Below, one piece after another: positions 19,522 through 27,975 of a stretch of 64,000 bases of DNA. The notes under the pieces are model-generated. The model made no database searches, had not been told where the DNA came from, and saw nothing but the letters and a program-made list of their open reading frames with translations. The position numbers and the translations under genes were made by a program. Position 1 is the first letter of the stretch, and every line of letters starts with the position of its first letter. The stretch is taken from the NCBI GenBank assembly GCA_963839285.1, contig CAWIUN010000020.1:372001-436000 (forward strand), in the 5' to 3' direction. The DNA is from DASSSQ01 sp963839285. Its GTDB lineage: Bacteria; Actinomycetota; Thermoleophilia; Gaiellales; Gaiellaceae.

Positions 19522-20752
19522 GGGGAGAGTGGCCCGCTGGGGCACCCTGATTCTGCTGATCCCGGCCTGGGCGGTGGGCGGGACCCGTCTCTGGCGCACC
19601 GACGTCCCCGCGGCGCTCGACACCGGCGGGCTCGACGTCGGGCGCTACTTCGCCCCCGGCCGGCTCGCGGCGGCGCACCGCTACACGGTCGTCGCCGACG
19701 CGATCGCGCTCGCGGGGACGGCGGCCGGGATCGCCGCGCTCGTCGTGCTCGCGCTGCGGGCGCCGCGGCTCGCGCGGAGGATCGGCCTCGGCCCGATCGG
19801 CTCGGGCGTCGTCGTCGGGATGGTGACGCTCGTGACCCTCTGGTTCGTGGCGCTGCCGTTCGGGCTCGCCCGCCAGTGGTGGGCGGCGCGGCACGGGCTC
19901 GCGCCGCACGACTACCTCGCCTGGCTGGCCGCGCCCTGGGCGACGCTCTCCTTCGAGGCCGGGTACGCGCTCGTCGCGATCGTGCTCGTGATGGCGCTCG
20001 CGCGCGCCGTCGGCCGCAGCTGGTGGCTCGTCGGCGCGCCCGTGCTCGTCGGCCTCGCCGTCCTCTTCGCCTTCCTCGGCGGCTACGTCGCCGGGATCGG
20101 CACCGAGCCGCTGCCGCAGCGCCTGCGCGACGACGTCGCGGCGCTCGAGCAGCGCCAGGGCGTCCACGTGCCGGTGCGCGAGGCCGCCGTCTCGAGCTGG
20201 ACGAACCAGCCGAACGCCTTCGCGACCGGGCTCGGCCCCTCGGCCCGCGTCGTCCTCTGGGACACGCTCCTCGACGGGCGCTTCGGCCGCGGCCAGGTCG
20301 GCGTCGTCGTCGCGCACGAGCTCGGCCACGTCGCGCACCGGCACCTCTGGAAGTCGCTCGCGTGGCTGGCGCTGCTCGCCTTCCCGGTCGCCTTCCTCGT
20401 CGCCGAGGCGACCCGCCCCGCGGGCGGCCTCGGCAGCCCCGGCGCGATCCCGCTCGCCGTCCTCGTGCTGACGCTCGCCGGCCTCCTCGCCGCCCCGCTC
20501 GAGAACGCGGTCTCCCGCCGCTACGAGGCCGAGGCCGACTGGGCGGCGCTGCGTGCGACGCGCGACCCGGCCGCGGCGACGGCGCTCTTTCGCGGCTTCG
20601 CGCGGACGAGCCTCGAGCAGCCGAGCCCGCCGCTCTGGGACTACGTCCTCTTCCAGACCCACCCGACGCTGGCGCAGCGGATCGCGATGGCGCAGCGCTG
20701 GCGGAGCGCTACTCGTCGTCGGGCCGCGGCGGCGCCTCGGGCAGGTTCTTGA
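19520..20752 (+). CDS. M48 family (Ste24/CAAX-type) membrane zinc protease
   Basis: 410 residues with five or more membrane helices. Residues about 265-275 hold VVAHELGHVAHRH, the HEXXH zinc site, and SRRYEAEADWAALRAT provides the third zinc-ligand Glu. The layout (N-terminal helices, a conserved NAFATGLGPSARVVLWDTLL segment, then HELGH) is that of Ste24-like endopeptidases used in membrane protein quality control. The last 44 bp overlap the convergent DUF3467 gene. ATG start as chosen because it begins the first membrane helix. Confidence 0.87.
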   Translation: MGRVARWGTLILLIPAWAVGGTRLWRTDVPAALDTGGLDVGRYFAPGRLAAAHRYTVVADAIALAGTAAGIAALVVLALRAPRLARRIGLGPIGSGVVVGMVTLVTLWFVALPFGLARQWWAARHGLAPHDYLAWLAAPWATLSFEAGYALVAIVLVMALARAVGRSWWLVGAPVLVGLAVLFAFLGGYVAGIGTEPLPQRLRDDVAALEQRQGVHVPVREAAVSSWTNQPNAFATGLGPSARVVLWDTLLDGRFGRGQVGVVVAHELGHVAHRHLWKSLAWLALLAFPVAFLVAEATRPAGGLGSPGAIPLAVLVLTLAGLLAAPLENAVSRRYEAEADWAALRATRDPAAATALFRGFARTSLEQPSPPLWDYVLFQTHPTLAQRIAMAQRWRSATRRRAAAAPRAGS

Positions 20753-21011
20753 TCCCCTCGCGCGTCGACCACTTCGACCACGAGTCGTTGATCGCGTCGA
20801 CGAGCTGGCGCATGAACGGCGCCGACATGTTCACGCGCGAGACGACGACCCCCGGGATGTCGCCCTCCTCGCTGTCGAAGTCGACCCGGGCGAAGGTGAG
20901 CGTGAACTCGTAGTCGGAGAAGCCGACGTTGGCGAAGTTCGCGTAGACGCCGGCCATCGAGTCGGGATCCATGTGGAGGTTCAGCTGGCGGTCGTGACCC
21001 TCGTCCTGCAC
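20709..21011 (-). CDS. DUF3467 family protein
   Basis: 100 residues from GTG 21011. The family core is clear: LNLHMDPDSMAGVYANFANV, then GFSDYEFTLTFARVDF and VVSRVNMSAPFMRQLVDAIN. The family is widespread and of unknown function; some members are annotated as HTH or proteasome-linked, without proof. It is cytosolic and acidic. It is divergent from argS with 67 bp between starts, and its 3' end overlaps the M48 gene. Confidence 0.85.
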   Translation of the reverse strand: MQDEGHDRQLNLHMDPDSMAGVYANFANVGFSDYEFTLTFARVDFDSEEGDIPGVVVSRVNMSAPFMRQLVDAINDSWSKWSTREGIKNLPEAPPRPDDE

Positions 21012-21078
21012 GCCTCCACGATACACCGGTCGGCGGTACGGCCCGGCTCCGCCGGACGTCGCGGCTATCGTCCCGGCC

Positions 21079-22593
21079 ATGCCCGAGCAGCCCGACGCCG
21101 TCCGGAGGCTCGCCGCCGAGCTGGCGCGGCTCGCGGGCGGCGAGGTCGAGCTCGAGCGCCCCTCCGACCCCGCGCACGGCGACTACGCGACGAACGTCGC
21201 CCTGCGGACGGCGAAGGAGCACCGCCGGCCGCCGCGCGAGCGGGCGCAGGAGCTCGCCGACGCGGCCGCGGCGCTGCCGCAGGTCGAGCGCGCCGAGGTC
21301 GCGGGGCCCGGCTTCGTCAACCTGTTCGTCACCGACGCGTTCCTGGTCGGGGCCGCCGCGGAGATCGGGCCCGACTACGGCTCGGGCTCGGCCGTGCGGC
21401 CCGAGAAGGTGCAGGTCGAGATGGTCTCGGCGAACCCGACCGGGCCGGTCACCTTCGCCTCCGCCCGGAACGGCGCCTACGGCGACGCGGTCGCCCGGCT
21501 GCTCGCGTTCGCGGGCGACGAGGTCGGGCGCGAGTACTACTACAACGACGCGGGCGGCCAGATGGACCGCTTCCGCGCCTCCGTCGCGGCGATCCGGCGC
21601 GGCGAGCCGGTGCCGGAGGACGGCTACCGGGGCGCCTACGTCGAGGAGCTCGCCCGGCTCGAGGGCGACCCGGTCCCGCAGATGCTCGAGCGGATCGAGG
21701 CGTCGATGGAGCGCTTCCGGATCCACTTCGACTCGTGGGCGAGGCAGAGCGAGCTCGAGCAGCGGCTGCCGGAGCTCTTGCCGCGGCTCGACACCTACGA
21801 GCGGGAGGGGGCGCTCTGGGCGCGGTCGTCGGCCTACGGCGACGACGAGGACCGCGTCCTCCTGCGCTCCGGGAGCCGCGCCCCGACCTACCGCGCCGCC
21901 GACGTCGCCTACCTCGTCGACAAGCTCGAGCGCGGCTTCGACCGCGCGATCTACGTCCTCGGCGCCGACCACCACGGCACGCGGAGCTGGTACGCCGCGA
22001 TCGCGCGGATGCTCGGCTACGACCCGGAGCGGGTCGAGGTGCTGCTCTACCAGCTCGTCCACCTCGTCCGCAGCGGCGAGGCGGTCAGGATGGGCAAGCG
22101 GAGCGGCAACGTCGTCTTCCTCGACGACGTGCTCGAGGAGATCGGCGTCGACGCGGCCCGCTGGTACCTCGTCTCGCGCTCGCACGACCAGACGATCGAG
22201 GTGGACGTCGACCTCGCCGCCGAGCGCTCGAACAAGAACCCCGTCTACTACGTCCAGTACGCGCACGCCCGGATCGCGGCCATCCTCCGGAACGCGGGCG
22301 ACGCGCCGGTCGGCGGCGAGCCCGCCGGGCCGCTCGCGGTCGAGGAGCGCGAGCTCGTCAAGCGGCTGGCCGAGTTCCCCGCCCTCGTGGCCGAGGCGAC
22401 CGAGCGCCGGAACGCGCACGCGGTGCCGCTCTACGCGATCCGCGTCGCCGACGACTACCACCGCTTCTACCACGAGTGCCGCGTGCTCGAGTCCGAGTCG
22501 CAGGCCTTCCGCCTCGGCCTCTGCCGCGCGGCCGCGGCCGTGATCGCGCGCTGCCTCGACCTGATCGGGGTCGAGGCGCCCGAGCGGATGTAG
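21079..22593 (+). CDS. argS: arginine-tRNA ligase with a degenerate HIGH motif
   Basis: 504 residues. ArgRS features: VSANPTGPV, the EYYYNDAGGQMDRF segment, YVLGADHHGTRSW, and VRMGKRSGN in the KMSKS position. In most ArgRS the segment after NPTGP reads LHxGHxRG; here residues 124-131 are VTFASARN, so both histidines are replaced. The N-terminal additional domain is reduced (PSDPAHGDYATNVAL) and the C-terminal anticodon-binding helical domain (residues about 385-504) is present, ending CLDLIGVEAPERM. I take it to be the cell's functional enzyme of a divergent clade; whether the missing histidines are compensated is unknown. Confidence 0.85.
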   Translation: MPEQPDAVRRLAAELARLAGGEVELERPSDPAHGDYATNVALRTAKEHRRPPRERAQELADAAAALPQVERAEVAGPGFVNLFVTDAFLVGAAAEIGPDYGSGSAVRPEKVQVEMVSANPTGPVTFASARNGAYGDAVARLLAFAGDEVGREYYYNDAGGQMDRFRASVAAIRRGEPVPEDGYRGAYVEELARLEGDPVPQMLERIEASMERFRIHFDSWARQSELEQRLPELLPRLDTYEREGALWARSSAYGDDEDRVLLRSGSRAPTYRAADVAYLVDKLERGFDRAIYVLGADHHGTRSWYAAIARMLGYDPERVEVLLYQLVHLVRSGEAVRMGKRSGNVVFLDDVLEEIGVDAARWYLVSRSHDQTIEVDVDLAAERSNKNPVYYVQYAHARIAAILRNAGDAPVGGEPAGPLAVEERELVKRLAEFPALVAEATERRNAHAVPLYAIRVADDYHRFYHECRVLESESQAFRLGLCRAAAAVIARCLDLIGVEAPERM

Positions 22594-22663
22594 GCGGAAC
22601 GCCGGACCGCGGGTCCGGCGCGCGCCGGATGCGGGCGGCCGCGGGCGCGGCGAGCCTCGGAGG

Positions 22664-23677
22664 ATGCGCTGGAACCTCTCCCTCGCCGCCCTCGCCTCGT
22701 CGTGGGGCCTGATCTCGGTGATCGGCGCCTGGGTGCGGGTGGACGCGGCGGCGCTCGCCTTCTTCCGCGTCTCGCTCGGCGCGGCGACGATCGCGCTCGC
22801 GCTCGCGGCGGCCGGGCGGCTTCGGCTCCTGCGGGTGCGCGAGCTGCGCCTGCGGCTCGCCGCCGTCGGCCTCGTCCTCGCCGGCCACTGGGCGCTCTGG
22901 TTCGAGACGGTCAAGCTCAGCTCGGTCGCGGTCGCGCTCGTGACCATCTACACGGCGCCGCTCTACCTCTCGCTGCTGGCGCCGCTGCTCCTGCGTGAGA
23001 AGCGGAGCCGGGTCGCGCTCGCGGCGCTCGTCCCCGGGCTCGGCGGGATCGCCCTGATCGCGCTGGCCGGCGACGGCGGCACGCACGCGCGGCCCGCCGC
23101 GATCGCCTGCGGCGTCGGCTCGGGGATCCTCTACGCGCTGCTCGTGATCGGGACGAAGACGCTGACGGCGCGGCTGCCGGCCGTGGCCGTGCAGTTCTGG
23201 CAGTGCGTCGCGGCCGCGGCCGCGCTGGCGCCGGCGCTCGCGCTCGGCGGCCGCGTGCTCCCGCACGGCGCCGAGATCGCGCCGGTGCTCGCGCTCGGCG
23301 TCGTCTACACGGGCGGCTCGTACCTGCTCTTCGTCGCGCTCGTCCACCGCGTCACCGCGCAGGCGGCCGGGATCCTGATGTACCTCGAGCCGGTCTCGGC
23401 GGCGCTGCTCGCCTGGGTGCTGCTCGGCCAGCCGCTGACCGGGGCCGTGCTGGCGGGCGGGGCGCTGGTCGTGCTCGCGGGCGTCGCGGTCGTCGTCTAC
23501 GAGCCGGCGGGGACGGCGCGACCGACCGCGACCGCCCGCCGCGGCCGCGCCCACCAGAGGAGGGCGAGCCCGAGCGCCGTCGCCGGCAGCACCACGAAGG
23601 CGTGGACGGCGAGCACGTACGCCCCGGCCGCGTGTCCCGAGAGCCCGACCGAGCCGGCGCCGAGCAGCGTCAGGTAG
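22664..23677 (+). CDS. EamA/DMT family transporter
   Basis: Ten predicted membrane helices in two EamA repeats: SSWGLISVIGAWVRVDAAAL to LIALAGDGG, and IACGVGSGILYALLVIGTKT to VVLAGVAVVVYEPAG (about residue 285). The last 50 residues are Arg/Thr/Ala-rich, lie antisense to the next gene, and look non-native; the true end may be near 23520 with an indel, as is common here. Substrate unknown; such proteins export metabolites or amino acids. ATG start. Confidence 0.8.
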   Translation: MRWNLSLAALASSWGLISVIGAWVRVDAAALAFFRVSLGAATIALALAAAGRLRLLRVRELRLRLAAVGLVLAGHWALWFETVKLSSVAVALVTIYTAPLYLSLLAPLLLREKRSRVALAALVPGLGGIALIALAGDGGTHARPAAIACGVGSGILYALLVIGTKTLTARLPAVAVQFWQCVAAAAALAPALALGGRVLPHGAEIAPVLALGVVYTGGSYLLFVALVHRVTAQAAGILMYLEPVSAALLAWVLLGQPLTGAVLAGGALVVLAGVAVVVYEPAGTARPTATARRGRAHQRRASPSAVAGSTTKAWTASTYAPAACPESPTEPAPSSVR

Positions 23678-24417
23678 TCGAACGTCCCGATCCCGGCGGC
23701 GGTCGCGGGCACGGCGAGCGCGAGGTTGCCGATCCCCTCGAGCAGGAAGGCGCCGCCGAAGCCGAGCTCGAGCCCGAAGGCGGGCGCGAGCGCCGCGTAC
23801 ATGACGACGTCGCAGAGCCAGAGCGCGACCGAGGCGGCGAGGGCCTGCGCGAAGAGGCTGCGCGAGCGGAAGACCGCGAGCCCGCAGACGAACCCGCGGA
23901 CGGGGCGGGGGAGCCGCTCGACCCAGGCGGGCTCGCGCGCGGCGACGAGCATCCCGAGGCCGCTTCCGATCGCGAGCGCGAGGCCGGCCCAGAGCAGCGG
24001 CCCGGCACCGCGGAGCGCGGCCCCGAAGGCGAGGAAGCAGGCGAGGACGAAGCCGTCGAGCAGCCGCTCGGCCGCCAGCGTGCCGACGACCGCCGAGGTG
24101 CGGGCGGGCACCGACTTGACCCGGACGACGTCGCCTCCGCGCGCCGGCACGAGGTTGTTGACCGCGGCCCCGGCGGCGAGGCCCGCGAAGAGGCGCGGCA
24201 CCCGCGCCTCGATCCCGGCGGCGCGGAGCAGGTAGAGCCAGCGCAGGGCGGTGAAGGCCATGCCGCCGAGCACCGCGGCGACGGCGAGCAGCGCCGTGCC
24301 GGCCGGGATCCCGCCGAGCAGGGCGCCGGTCTCGCTCCACGAGACCCGGCGCACGAAGAGGGTCGCGAAGGTCGCCGTGGCGGCGAGGGCGAGCAGGTGA
24401 CCGGCGTGACGTCTCAT
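23497..24417 (-). CDS. lysylphosphatidylglycerol synthase TM-region/UPF0104 family membrane protein
   Basis: 306 residues with about eight helices. Family marks: NNLVPARGGDVVRVKSV (the conserved N-x-x-x-P-x-R-x-G-D segment), TLAAERLLDGFVLA, and the C-terminal LALAVPATAAGIGTFDYLTL. It resembles the flippase-like half of MprF (LPG synthase) without the aminoacyl-transferase domain; such proteins are thought to move lipids or lipid-linked sugars. ATG at 24417; an in-frame GTG at 24429 is an alternative. Convergent with the DMT transporter with a long 3' overlap. Confidence 0.78.
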   Translation of the reverse strand: MRRHAGHLLALAATATFATLFVRRVSWSETGALLGGIPAGTALLAVAAVLGGMAFTALRWLYLLRAAGIEARVPRLFAGLAAGAAVNNLVPARGGDVVRVKSVPARTSAVVGTLAAERLLDGFVLACFLAFGAALRGAGPLLWAGLALAIGSGLGMLVAAREPAWVERLPRPVRGFVCGLAVFRSRSLFAQALAASVALWLCDVVMYAALAPAFGLELGFGGAFLLEGIGNLALAVPATAAGIGTFDYLTLLGAGSVGLSGHAAGAYVLAVHAFVVLPATALGLALLWWARPRRAVAVGRAVPAGS

Positions 24418-24507
24418 CTCGATCGCCACGCTACGACCCTGCGATGCTCCCGCGGCGTCGGCCCCGGGGACGATCCGGTGTCCGCCGCGGGGACGATTCG
24501 CCCCGGT

Positions 24508-24513
24508 TAGGAT
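24508..24513 (+). promoter_or_regulatory. -10 box TAGGAT for glpX
   Basis: TAGGAT ends 6 bases before the glpX ATG, so the transcript is probably leaderless. No Shine-Dalgarno sequence precedes the start. Confidence 0.4.
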
Positions 24514-24519
24514 CGCGGC

Positions 24520-25512
24520 ATGGGAGCCCCGTCGCGGCCCGACCGCAACCTCGCGCTCGAGCTCGTCCGGGTCACCGAGTCCGGCGCGCTCGCCGCCGGC
24601 CGCTGGATCGGCCGCGGCCAGAAGGAGTCCGCCGACCAGGCGGCCGTCGACGGCATGCGCGCGATGCTGGACACCGTCTCGATGCAGGGCGTCGTCGTGA
24701 TCGGCGAGGGCGAGAAGGACGAGGCGCCGATGCTCTACAACGGCGAGGAGGTCGGCGACGGCTCCGGCCCGAGGTGCGACGTCGCCGTCGACCCGCTCGA
24801 GGGGACGCGGCTGACCTCGCTCGGCCAGTCCGGCGCGATCTGCGTGATCGCGCTCGCCGACCGCGGCTCGATGTTCGACCCGGGCCCGGCCGTCTACATG
24901 GAGAAGATCGCCGCCGGCCCGCACGCGGTCGACGCGATCGACCTGACCCTCTCGCCGACCGAGAACGTGCAGCGGGTCGCCGAGGCGAAGGGCGTGCCGA
25001 CGCGCCAGGTGACCGTCGTCGTGCTCGAGCGCGAGCGCCACGACGACCTGATCGCCGAGCTGCGCGACGCCGGCGCGAAGGTGCTGCTGATCCGCGACGG
25101 CGACGTCGCGCCCGCGATCGCCGCCTCGCAGCCGGACACCGGCGTCGACATGCTGATGGGCATCGGCGGCACTCCCGAGGGCGTCATCTCGGCGGCCGCG
25201 CTCAAGTGCGTCGGCGGCGGCATCCAGGGCCGGCTCTGGCCGCGCGACGACGGGGAGCGCCGGGCGCTCGTCGACGCGGGCTACGACGTCTCGCGCGTGC
25301 TCTCGACCGACGACCTCGTCGCCGGCAACAACGTCTTCGTCGCAGCGACGGGGGTTACTACCGGGTCGCTGCTGCGCGGGGTCCGCTACACCGACGGGGG
25401 TGCGGTGACGGACTCGATCGTGATGCGGTCGCGCTCTGGCACCGTGCGCCGGATCGAGGCGAGGCACCCGCTCGTCAAGCTGCACGAGTTCACAGGACGC
25501 GAGTACACATAG
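24520..25512 (+). CDS. glpX: class II fructose-1,6-bisphosphatase
   Basis: 330 residues. Hydrolyses fructose 1,6-bisphosphate to fructose 6-phosphate in gluconeogenesis. GlpX motifs: IGRGQKESADQAAVDGMR, VIGEGEKDEAPMLYNGE (metal-binding Glu/Asp), the DPLEGTRLTSLGQ active-site segment, and MGIGGTPEGVISAAALKC. It also has the C-terminal DLVAGNNVFVAATGVTTGSL. It is followed after 14 bp by a DUF2090 aldolase-like gene, and the two probably form an operon. Confidence 0.92.
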   Translation: MGAPSRPDRNLALELVRVTESGALAAGRWIGRGQKESADQAAVDGMRAMLDTVSMQGVVVIGEGEKDEAPMLYNGEEVGDGSGPRCDVAVDPLEGTRLTSLGQSGAICVIALADRGSMFDPGPAVYMEKIAAGPHAVDAIDLTLSPTENVQRVAEAKGVPTRQVTVVVLERERHDDLIAELRDAGAKVLLIRDGDVAPAIAASQPDTGVDMLMGIGGTPEGVISAAALKCVGGGIQGRLWPRDDGERRALVDAGYDVSRVLSTDDLVAGNNVFVAATGVTTGSLLRGVRYTDGGAVTDSIVMRSRSGTVRRIEARHPLVKLHEFTGREYT

Positions 25513-25526
25513 GAGGGGCTGGACTG

Positions 25527-26426
25527 ATGGCGCTGGGCTACGACAAGAAGCTGTACATCCTCGCCTTCGACCACCGCGGGTCGTTCGAGAAGATGGTCGG
25601 CGGCGGGCCGGAGAAGATCTCGAGCGCGAAGCACCTGATCTGGGAGGGCTTCCGGAAGGCGGTCGAGCAGGGCGCGCCCGCCGAGGCCGCCGGGATCCTG
25701 GTCGACTCGCAGTACGGCGAGGCGGTCGCGCGCGAGGCGAAGGCGCAGGGGCTGCTGTTCGCGATGCCGGTCGAGAAGTCGGGGCAGGAGGAGTTCGACT
25801 TCGAGTACGGCGACGCCTTCGGCGAGAAGATCGAGGAGTACGACCCGACCTTCTCGAAGGTGCTCGTCCGCTACAACCCCGACGGCGACGCCGGGATGAA
25901 CGCGCGCCAGACCGAGAAGCTGAAGCGGCTCGGCGACTGGCTGCACGAGCACGACCGGCTCTACCTCTTCGAGCTGCTCGTGCCGGCGACCGACGACCAG
26001 CTCGCCCGCGTCGACGGCGACACCGACCGCTACGACGAGGAGCTCCGGCCCGGCCTGATGCAGCAGGCGATCCGCGAGCTCCAGGAGGGCGGCGTCGAGC
26101 CCGACATCTGGAAGATCGAGGGGATCGAGAGCCGCGAGGCCTGCGGCGAGATCGCCGAGCTCGTCCGCCGCGACGGCCGCGACGGCGTCAGCTGCGTCGT
26201 GCTCGGCCGCGGCGCCTCCGACGCGAAGGTCGACGAGTGGCTGCGCGCCGGCGCCGGCCTGACCGGCTACACCGGCTTCGCGATCGGCCGCTCGATCTTC
26301 GGCGAGGCCGTCAAGGAGTTCGCCGCCGATCCCGACGGCTACGACCGCGAGGCGGGCGCGCAGAAGATCGCCGACGCCTACAGGCGCTTCATCGACGTCT
26401 ACGAGGGCGCCGAGGTCGCAGCGTAG
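25527..26426 (+). CDS. DUF2090 / IolC C-terminal-type aldolase-like protein
   Basis: 299 residues of the TIM-barrel family best known as the C-terminal domain of some 5-dehydro-2-deoxygluconokinase (IolC) proteins, related to phospho-sugar aldolases. Visible: LYILAFDHRGSFEKMV at the N-terminus, FAMPVEKSGQEEFDFEYG, KVLVRYNPDGD, LYLFELLVPATDDQL, DIWKIEGIES and CVVLGRGAS, with GFAIGRSIFGEAV near the end (phosphate-binding loop). No kinase domain is attached. Being directly behind glpX, it might supply fructose-bisphosphate aldolase activity, but that is inference. ATG start after AGGAGGGG. Confidence 0.75.
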   Translation: MALGYDKKLYILAFDHRGSFEKMVGGGPEKISSAKHLIWEGFRKAVEQGAPAEAAGILVDSQYGEAVAREAKAQGLLFAMPVEKSGQEEFDFEYGDAFGEKIEEYDPTFSKVLVRYNPDGDAGMNARQTEKLKRLGDWLHEHDRLYLFELLVPATDDQLARVDGDTDRYDEELRPGLMQQAIRELQEGGVEPDIWKIEGIESREACGEIAELVRRDGRDGVSCVVLGRGASDAKVDEWLRAGAGLTGYTGFAIGRSIFGEAVKEFAADPDGYDREAGAQKIADAYRRFIDVYEGAEVAA

Positions 26427-26451
26427 ACCTGCCGGGCCACGCCCGCGCGGC

Positions 26452-26457
26452 TAGAAT
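26452..26457 (+). promoter_or_regulatory. -10 box TAGAAT for tRNA-Gly
   Basis: TAGAAT lies 10 bases before the mature 5' end of the tRNA, so transcription would start almost at the tRNA. Confidence 0.4.
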
Positions 26458-26466
26458 GCCGGTCGC

Positions 26467-26539
26467 GCGGGCGTAGCTCAGTTGGTAGAGCACCAGCTTC
26501 CCAAGCTGGGTGTCGACGGTTCGAGTCCGTTCGCCCGCT
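26467..26539 (+). tRNA. tRNA-Gly (CCC)
   Basis: A full cloverleaf: acceptor stem GCGGGCG/CGCCCGC (26467-26473 with 26532-26538), D arm TAGCTCAGTTGGTAGAGCA, anticodon stem CCAGC/GCTGG with loop TTCCCAA (anticodon CCC), and T loop GGTTCGAGTCC. The discriminator base is T and CCA is not encoded. It reads GGG glycine codons. It sits at the edge of the accessory zone, a typical integration landmark, though no second attachment-site copy was found nearby. Confidence 0.95.
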
Positions 26540-26586
26540 CTCTGAAGACCGCCTGCTGGTCGCAACGTCGAGCAGGCCGGGGTCGT

Positions 26587-27108
26587 TCAGCGAACCGTCA
26601 CCGTTCCCTCGGCCACGTCTCCTGTCGGGTAGACCAGGCGGAGCTGGAGCAGCCCCGCTTGCGCGTAGGTGTAGGTGAGCTGGAAGCGGCCATCCTCGAG
26701 AACGCTGGTGGCGAGCGGCTGCCACGGGCCGTGGTCGAGGCGGCCCTTCAGGGTCACGGGCTTGCCGTCGTTGCCGCTGAGGCTGCCCCAGATCGTGCTG
26801 CTGCTGCCGACACCCACCTCCCGGCTGTTGAGGTTGAGCTGCATCGTGCGGGGCATGCGACCAGCGGCGGCGGGCGCTGCTGCGGGCGAGCTGCTGGGCA
26901 GGTGGATGTTCGGCCACGGCAGGATCGGATGCGCCTTCGGGTAGTGCGTCGCCAGGAAGAGGGCGAGCGAGACAGCGACAGCGAGGCCGAGAGCGCCGGA
27001 GCTTGCTCGCGCCCGGCCGCGACGGGCCACAGGTGCGGTGCCGGGGCCGAGGAACGCGTCCCGCTCCTTCGGTGTCCATTTCGCCCAGTCTCGATCCTGC
27101 CAGCCCAC
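26587..27108 (-). CDS. membrane-anchored hypothetical protein with Ig-like domain
   Basis: 173 residues from GTG 27108 (VGWQDRDWAKWTPKERDAFL). A basic linker and one transmembrane helix (about residues 40-60, LGLAVAVSLALFLATHY) are followed by a Pro-rich stretch. An outer beta-sandwich of about 100 residues contains SSSTIWGSLSGNDGKPVTL and ends LVYPTGDVAEGTVTVR. It may be an Ig- or filamin-like fold. No known family. Codon bias is somewhat weaker than in the flanking core genes. The longer open frame upstream has no supporting start. Confidence 0.6.
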   Translation of the reverse strand: MGWQDRDWAKWTPKERDAFLGPGTAPVARRGRARASSGALGLAVAVSLALFLATHYPKAHPILPWPNIHLPSSSPAAAPAAAGRMPRTMQLNLNSREVGVGSSSTIWGSLSGNDGKPVTLKGRLDHGPWQPLATSVLEDGRFQLTYTYAQAGLLQLRLVYPTGDVAEGTVTVR

Positions 27109-27173
27109 TCGCAGCTTTCTACGCGGGGCAGCAACCAAAGTCAACGGTCGGATCGGCGGTTCAGCCGGCGCGA

Positions 27174-27310
27174 TTGAGGCACGGTGATACGTCAGACCTC
27201 GAAGCGCTTGCGCGCCTGTTCGCCGAGGGCCGGGCCGGGTCGCTGCCGATGGTGGCACCAGTGCCTGACGTCCCAGACGTCCGGCAGCGCCTGCCAGCAT
27301 CCCTCTCAGG
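27174..27310 (+). pseudogene. N-terminal fragment of a GNAT acetyltransferase
   Basis: A TTG-initiated stretch reads RHGDTSDLEALARLFAEG and then RAGSLPMVAPVPDV, matching the first strand and helix of GNAT N-acetyltransferases. It stops making sense at about 27310, where the oppositely oriented membrane gene begins. No acetyl-CoA site remains, so this is a remnant. Confidence 0.45.
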
Positions 27311-27665
27311 CGTACCCGACCGCCGCGCGCTTCGGGAGCGTGAACGCGTAGATCCAGTAGCCGACCAGGTTGACGATCGGAACGATCAGGACCAGCGTCC
27401 ACAACCGTGACCTGCCGTGGCTCGCCGGAACCTCGGCCGCGGTCCAGATCAGGACCGCGAGCCCTCCGACCGTCGGGATCAGCACCATCAGCGCCAGCCA
27501 GCCGCTGCGCCGCATCGACTCGAACAGCACGATCCAGAGGCCGAGCAAGGGCACGAAGGCCACCCACGGCGACACGAGATCACGGCGCCGCGCGATCACG
27601 TACCCGGGGACGCCGCCGACGGCGACGGCGGCAGCCAGAGCGACGACGATCTCGACGGCGAACAC
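27306..27665 (-). CDS. small multi-pass membrane protein
   Basis: 119 residues with four hydrophobic helices. It starts at GTG 27665 behind a strong ribosome binding site (GAGGAGGAAGG). The first helix is VVALAAAVAVGGVPGYVIA; a middle segment reads SPWVAFVPLLGLWIVLF; the end is PIVNLVGYWIYAFTLPKRA. The last motif resembles DUF5684/DUF805-type membrane proteins (PxxNxxxxIWAxx). Function unknown. Confidence 0.65.
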   Translation of the reverse strand: MFAVEIVVALAAAVAVGGVPGYVIARRRDLVSPWVAFVPLLGLWIVLFESMRRSGWLALMVLIPTVGGLAVLIWTAAEVPASHGRSRLWTLVLIVPIVNLVGYWIYAFTLPKRAAVGYA

Positions 27666-27814
27666 GGCACCTTCCTCCTCGTAGTGCGGACGGGCAGGGT
27701 TGGCATCGGTCGTCGGCAACCCGCCGCCATCACCGGAACGGGTGACAGCGCCGCCGGAGACGGTGCCTCCGCCGAGCGCGCCGGTTGCCGCTCCGCGTCG
27801 TCGGACTCCCGTCC

Positions 27815-27898
27815 TGTCGAACCTACTGGGAGAACGATCCGGTCGTCTCCGCCCAGGCAGGTCTCGAGGTGCATCCAGTCGAGCTCGCGGATCCTCAT
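27815..27898 (-). pseudogene. N-terminal fragment of a creatininase-family protein
   Basis: ATG at 27898 followed by RIRELDWMHLETCLGGDDR and IVLPVGST, the typical start of creatininase-type amidohydrolases. These proteins continue EQHxxxLPxxTD with the metal ligands, but here the sequence diverges directly after GST. It is a 28-residue relic. The rest of 27666-27975 shows no convincing gene. Confidence 0.45.
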
Positions 27899-27975
27899 GT
27901 GCGAACGCGAGTGTCCGGGGCGAATCCTCGCCTGCGCCGGTGGTCGGCGATGTCACCCAGGTAGCGTTGACGGCC

